From positions 24,455 to 88,454 of the forward strand of contig CANRQR010000001.1 of assembly GCA_947641735.1 (NCBI GenBank): a stretch of DNA of 64,000 bases, in the 5' to 3' direction. The position numbers were made by a program, and so were the translations under genes. Under the pieces are notes generated by a model, which made no database searches, was not told the origin of the DNA, and worked only from the letters and a program-made list of their open reading frames with translations. Source of the stretch: an uncultured Lactobacillus sp. Its GTDB lineage: Bacteria > Bacillota > Bacilli > Lactobacillales > Lactobacillaceae. Positions 61,383 to 64,000 of this stretch are shown in pieces (the first letter of the stretch is position 1; the number at the start of each line of letters is the position of its first letter).

Positions 61383-62249
61383 TTATTTCTGAACAATATG
61401 ATTATTACTATCACGTTCGACTTTCATCTTATTAATACTAATATAGCCAAGCTTTGGTACTAGATCATCTTGTACTTTATTTCCTAGCATATAATTAATA
61501 AATTCTTGAACATTCTTATTTAGTTTTCTCTTAGTATACATATGCTCATAAGACCAAAGTTGCCAGCGATTAGTCTCAACATTCTGATTAGTTGGCTTTA
61601 CTCCATCAATACTCAATTTTTGAATATTTTCATCATTAGCATACGGGAAAGAAATATATGAAATAGTTCCTGGAGTTGAACTAACAATTTTACGCACCGT
61701 TCCATTAGAGTCTTGTTCTTGAGCTCGAATTGGCTTTTTATTATTTAAAATTAGGCCTTCAAAAGTTGAACGCGTCCCACTACCTTTAGATCGATTGATT
61801 ACAGTAATACTCTGATTTTTACCACCAACTTGTTTCCAGTTAGTAATCTTACCGGTAAAAATATCGCTCAATTGTTGTTTAGATAAATTTTTAACACCAG
61901 CACTCTTATTAACAATTGGCACAATACCAACAACTGCAATTAGGTGGTTTTGCAATTTTTTAGCATTAATTCCTTTTTGCGTTTCAGCAAATACGTCTGA
62001 CGTGCCAATTTCAACAGCTCCAGCTTGAACTTGACTAAGGCCAGTTCCAGATCCTCCACCTTGAACCACAATATTACTGTCTGGATGAGAAAGACGGTAG
62101 TCATTTCCTGCTTGTTCTGCAAGTAACTGCATAGCACTTGATCCAACAATAGTAATCTTATTACTATTGTTAGCACAACCTGTAAGTCCGATTAAAATAG
62201 CTAACAATCCGCAAATAGCGACTATTTTAAATTTTAATTTTTTTTGCAT
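61383..62249 (-). CDS. pstS: Phosphate-binding lipoprotein PstS
   Basis: This 288-aa extracellular lipoprotein has a signal peptide and lipobox ILIGLTGCANN (Cys near residue 25). Phosphate ligands lie in ITIVGSSAMQLLAE, GGGSGTGLSQVQAGAVEIG and NRSKGSGTRSTFE, classical PstS loops. The start is ATG 62249, with GGAG six bases upstream; the ATG at 62261 would place GGAG within the coding region. It is the first gene of pstSCABB-phoU. The upstream region has a TGTAAATTTACA palindrome and no clear Pho box. Confidence 0.93.
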   Translation of the reverse strand: MQKKLKFKIVAICGLLAILIGLTGCANNSNKITIVGSSAMQLLAEQAGNDYRLSHPDSNIVVQGGGSGTGLSQVQAGAVEIGTSDVFAETQKGINAKKLQNHLIAVVGIVPIVNKSAGVKNLSKQQLSDIFTGKITNWKQVGGKNQSITVINRSKGSGTRSTFEGLILNNKKPIRAQEQDSNGTVRKIVSSTPGTISYISFPYANDENIQKLSIDGVKPTNQNVETNRWQLWSYEHMYTKRKLNKNVQEFINYMLGNKVQDDLVPKLGYISINKMKVERDSNNHIVQK

Positions 62250-62260
62250 CGATTTCTCCA

Positions 62261-62272
62261 TGTAAATTTACA
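62261..62272. promoter_or_regulatory. Palindrome upstream of pstS
   Basis: TGTAAATTTACA is a perfect 12-base palindrome located 11 bases before the pstS start codon. It could be an operator for a phosphate-responsive regulator or a chance AT-rich palindrome. Confidence 0.3.
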
Positions 62273-62338
62273 GTATTTAACAACATTATTCTATCATATA
62301 ACTATATGTCAAAAGAATGCCTAAACCCAACAAAAAAA

Positions 62339-62356
62339 CTAGGTTTTTCAACCTAG
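62339..62356 (-). terminator. Terminator of the GNAT gene
   Basis: CTAGGTT-TTTC-AACCTAG followed on the minus strand by TTTTTTTGTTGGG. It lies 7 bases past the GNAT stop. Confidence 0.85.
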
Positions 62357-62363
62357 CTAAAAA

Positions 62364-62888
62364 TTATTTTTCTCTAATGTTTTCATAAACATATGAAATT
62401 TCATTTGGACGATAGACTCCATGCAACTCGCCCACTTTAGTAAAGTTCATTTTATCTATTAAATGTTGCATGGCTGTGTTATTTTCGTGAGTATCAATGC
62501 GAATACTATCAATATCCTCACGATTATCACGAATGTAATCAATCACTTCAGTTAAAAGCTTAGTTGCATAACCGTGACCAGCATGCTTAGAATGAATGGC
62601 AACGCGGTGAATGACAACATACTTATCTGTATCAAGTAACCATTTACCATGTAATTGGTCATATGAATGATCCGGTGCTTCAACAATTGAAATTGCTCCG
62701 ACTGTTTCGCCATCAGCTGAAACTGCCAAGTAAGCAAATCCCTTTTCAATATCTTCTTTAATTTGATCTGGAGAAGGATATTCCCCTTGCCATTGATCAA
62801 CACCACGCTCAGCTAATTGGTTAGCTCCATCCTTCAAGATAGTCATGATTTGATCATAGTCATTTATTGTGGCTTGTCTAATCTTCAT
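62364..62888 (-). CDS. GNAT-family N-acetyltransferase
   Basis: This 174-aa acetyltransferase has an N-terminal MKIRQATINDYDQIMTILKD and the acetyl-CoA-binding motif region VIHRVAIHSKHAGHGYATKL (V-x-R-x-x-x-G-x-G/A, near residues 95-115), with DSIRIDTHENNTAMQHLIDK and KVGELHGVYR near the end. It acetylates an amine or amino-acid substrate that cannot be predicted. I chose ATG 62888 with AAAGGG nine bases upstream; the ATG three codons before lies directly on that site. Monocistronic. Confidence 0.86.
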   Translation of the reverse strand: MKIRQATINDYDQIMTILKDGANQLAERGVDQWQGEYPSPDQIKEDIEKGFAYLAVSADGETVGAISIVEAPDHSYDQLHGKWLLDTDKYVVIHRVAIHSKHAGHGYATKLLTEVIDYIRDNREDIDSIRIDTHENNTAMQHLIDKMNFTKVGELHGVYRPNEISYVYENIREK

Positions 62889-62936
62889 TAAACTCATCCC
62901 TTTCCAACTTTTTTTATCAAGAGAATATTATAAATG

Positions 62937-62968
62937 AAAAGCACTCTCCTTGTAAAAAGAAAGTGCTT
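62937..62968 (-). terminator. Terminator of the amino acid ABC transporter operon
   Basis: AAGCACT and AGTGCTT flank a loop of about 16 bases, with TTTTCATTT on the minus strand. It is 22 bases past the ATPase stop. Confidence 0.65.
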
Positions 62969-62989
62969 ATTTAAAAGAATTCTTAGTAT

Positions 62990-63724
62990 TTACAAAACCT
63001 TAGAAAGGAAATCTTTGGCACGCGGACTTTGTGGATTTTCAAAAATTTGTTCAGGACTACCTTGTTCTTGTAGATATCCATCTGCCATAAACCAAACTTC
63101 ATCAGAAACTTCACGTGCAAAACCCATTTCATGAGTAACAATGACCATTGTCATTCCAGAATCAGCTAAGTCTTGCATAGTTTTTAAAACTTCCCCAACC
63201 ATTTCTGGATCGAGCGCACTTGTCGGTTCATCAAAAAGCATTACTTCTGGATCCATCGCCAGTGCTCGAGCAATTGCCACACGTTGCTGCTGACCACCAG
63301 AAAGACTAGAAGGATATTGCTTAGCGCGGTCTTTTAAACCAACTTTATCAAGGAGTTCTAAAGCCTGCTTTTCAGCTACTTCTTCACTTACCCCTTTAAC
63401 CTTCATTGGTGCAAGTTTAATATTTTCAATTACATTCATATTTGGAAAGAGATTAAAACTCTGGAAAACCATTCCCATTTTTTCACGTAAAACGTCCAAT
63501 TCTTTCTCACTAATATGTGTTAAATCTTGACCATCAAAAATAATTTTGCCACTAGTTGGCGTCTCAAGCACATTAAGACAGCGTAAAAAAGTACTCTTTC
63601 CTGAGCCAGACGGACCAATAATACTAATGACCTTTCCCTTATCAACATTTGCGGAAATATCTTTTAAAACTTCTTTTTTACCAAAACTCTTTTTTAAGTG
63701 TTCAACCTTAATCATTGTCGTCAT
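62990..63724 (-). CDS. glnQ: Polar amino acid ABC transporter ATP-binding protein
   Basis: This 244-aa ATPase belongs to the GlnQ/HisP-type family. Walker A is [19 protein letters not shown], signature [17 protein letters not shown], Walker [17 protein letters not shown], and H-loop [13 protein letters not shown]. It powers import of an amino acid such as glutamine, together with the permease encoded upstream, which it overlaps by 17 bases. The binding protein would lie beyond the window's right edge or be fused to the permease, as is common in lactobacilli. Confidence 0.92.
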   Translation of the reverse strand: MTTMIKVEHLKKSFGKKEVLKDISANVDKGKVISIIGPSGSGKSTFLRCLNVLETPTSGKIIFDGQDLTHISEKELDVLREKMGMVFQSFNLFPNMNVIENIKLAPMKVKGVSEEVAEKQALELLDKVGLKDRAKQYPSSLSGGQQQRVAIARALAMDPEVMLFDEPTSALDPEMVGEVLKTMQDLADSGMTMVIVTHEMGFAREVSDEVWFMADGYLQEQGSPEQIFENPQSPRAKDFLSKVL

Positions 63725-64000
63725 TACGTTTCATCCTCTTTTCAAAGTGGTTCAACAACCTCGTTAATGAGAAAGTTAGAATAAAGTAGATAATCATGGC
63801 AATGAATAATGGCAATACACCCTTATAAGTTGAAGTCTGAACTAATTGCGTTTGGTACATTAATTCAGCAACCCCAATTACTGAAACTAGGGAACTATCC
63901 TTCAATAAAGTAATAAATTCATTGCCTAAAGCTGGCCAAATGTTTTTAATTGCCTGCGGAATAATGACATATCTAAAGGCTTTTTGACGGCTTAAACCAA
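63708..64000 (-). CDS. Amino acid ABC transporter permease, C-terminal part
   Basis: The frame is open to the window edge. It is the C-terminal ~97 residues of a His/Glu/Gln/Arg-type permease: [20 protein letters not shown] (end of the coupling loop), [40 protein letters not shown], then the last helix [20 protein letters not shown] and a basic tail. It is truncated by the window, not broken. The start codon lies beyond base 64000. It is transcribed with the ATPase. Confidence 0.9.
   Translation of the reverse strand, partial: GLSRQKAFRYVIIPQAIKNIWPALGNEFITLLKDSSLVSVIGVAELMYQTQLVQTSTYKGVLPLFIAMIIYFILTFSLTRLLNHFEKRMKRNDDND

Noticed and set aside
1-64000. CRISPR arrays, rRNA genes, insertion sequences, prophage genes
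   Set aside because: No regularly spaced repeats, no transposase or phage structural genes, and no rRNA-like stretch were seen while reading both strands.

Overview
The window looks like a stretch of chromosome from a low-GC lactic acid bacterium, most likely a Lactobacillus of the gasseri/johnsonii/acidophilus group. The reasons are an AT-rich base composition, Gram-positive Shine-Dalgarno sequences, a dairy-type peptidase set (PepN, PepX, a C1B cysteine peptidase), a phosphoketolase, a T-box-controlled peptide-binding lipoprotein, and a DHA2 exporter paired with a DUF4811 protein. The species is inferred from gene content and memory of these families; no search was run. About three quarters of the genes lie on the minus strand. 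No insertion sequence, prophage or CRISPR array was seen.

Layout. 0.1-2.4 kb: a 4-OT-like tautomerase and a vitamin B6 salvage operon (unknown protein, pyridoxal/pyridoxamine kinase, ECF S-component). 2.3-6.4 kb: a decaying patch with a GNAT stub, an MFS stub and a ROK sugar kinase fused by deletion to an AraC DNA-binding domain, placed around a DUF2207 membrane protein and an alpha/beta hydrolase. 6.4-13.5 kb: cysteine peptidase, flavin split-barrel protein, T-box plus peptide-binding lipoprotein, and a MerR regulator divergent from a drug exporter. 13.6-21.3 kb: nitroreductase, Fic toxin with an HTH/VbhA-like antitoxin, glmS, tRNA-Arg(TCT), HAD phosphatase, pepN. 21.5-24.8 kb (plus strand): pepX, then a leader-peptide/terminator module before a membrane protein of unknown function. 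24.8-31 kb: an operon of small alarmone synthetase, response regulator and histidine kinase, a decayed membrane gene, OsmC, and an OpuB/OpuC-type osmolyte ABC transporter. 31-36.4 kb: galU, YihY, map, flavodoxin-GtrA, wecB, small membrane protein. 36.5-44.3 kb: tRNA-Arg(CCT), a GH25/DEAD helicase/PTS IIC gene chain, amino acid permease, hpt, CorC-like protein. 44.4-50 kb: second nitroreductase, phosphoketolase, two gene remnants, nucleoside hydrolase-GntR pair. 50-54.5 kb: ABC exporter next to an Rgg-like regulator, then rpiA and rbsK. 54.5-64 kb: a one-base frameshifted ORF, Dps, YfcC carrier, the full pstSCA-B-B-phoU phosphate operon, GNAT, and an amino acid ABC transporter running off the right edge.

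How it fits together. Nucleoside hydrolase, ribokinase, ribose-5-phosphate isomerase and phosphoketolase form a plausible route from salvaged nucleosides to acetyl phosphate. Peptide uptake (T-box binding protein) feeds the peptidases, and PstSCAB feeds phosphate. The items most worth a second look are the leader peptide/terminator module at 23.9 kb (one reading frame ends in Met-Tyr-Trp-Phe-Tyr-Phe), the Fic/HTH-VbhA pair at 14.5-15.5 kb, the alarmone synthetase-two-component operon, the ROK-AraC deletion fusion, and a shared GGGGTCATTTGGGG motif beside both tRNA-Arg genes.
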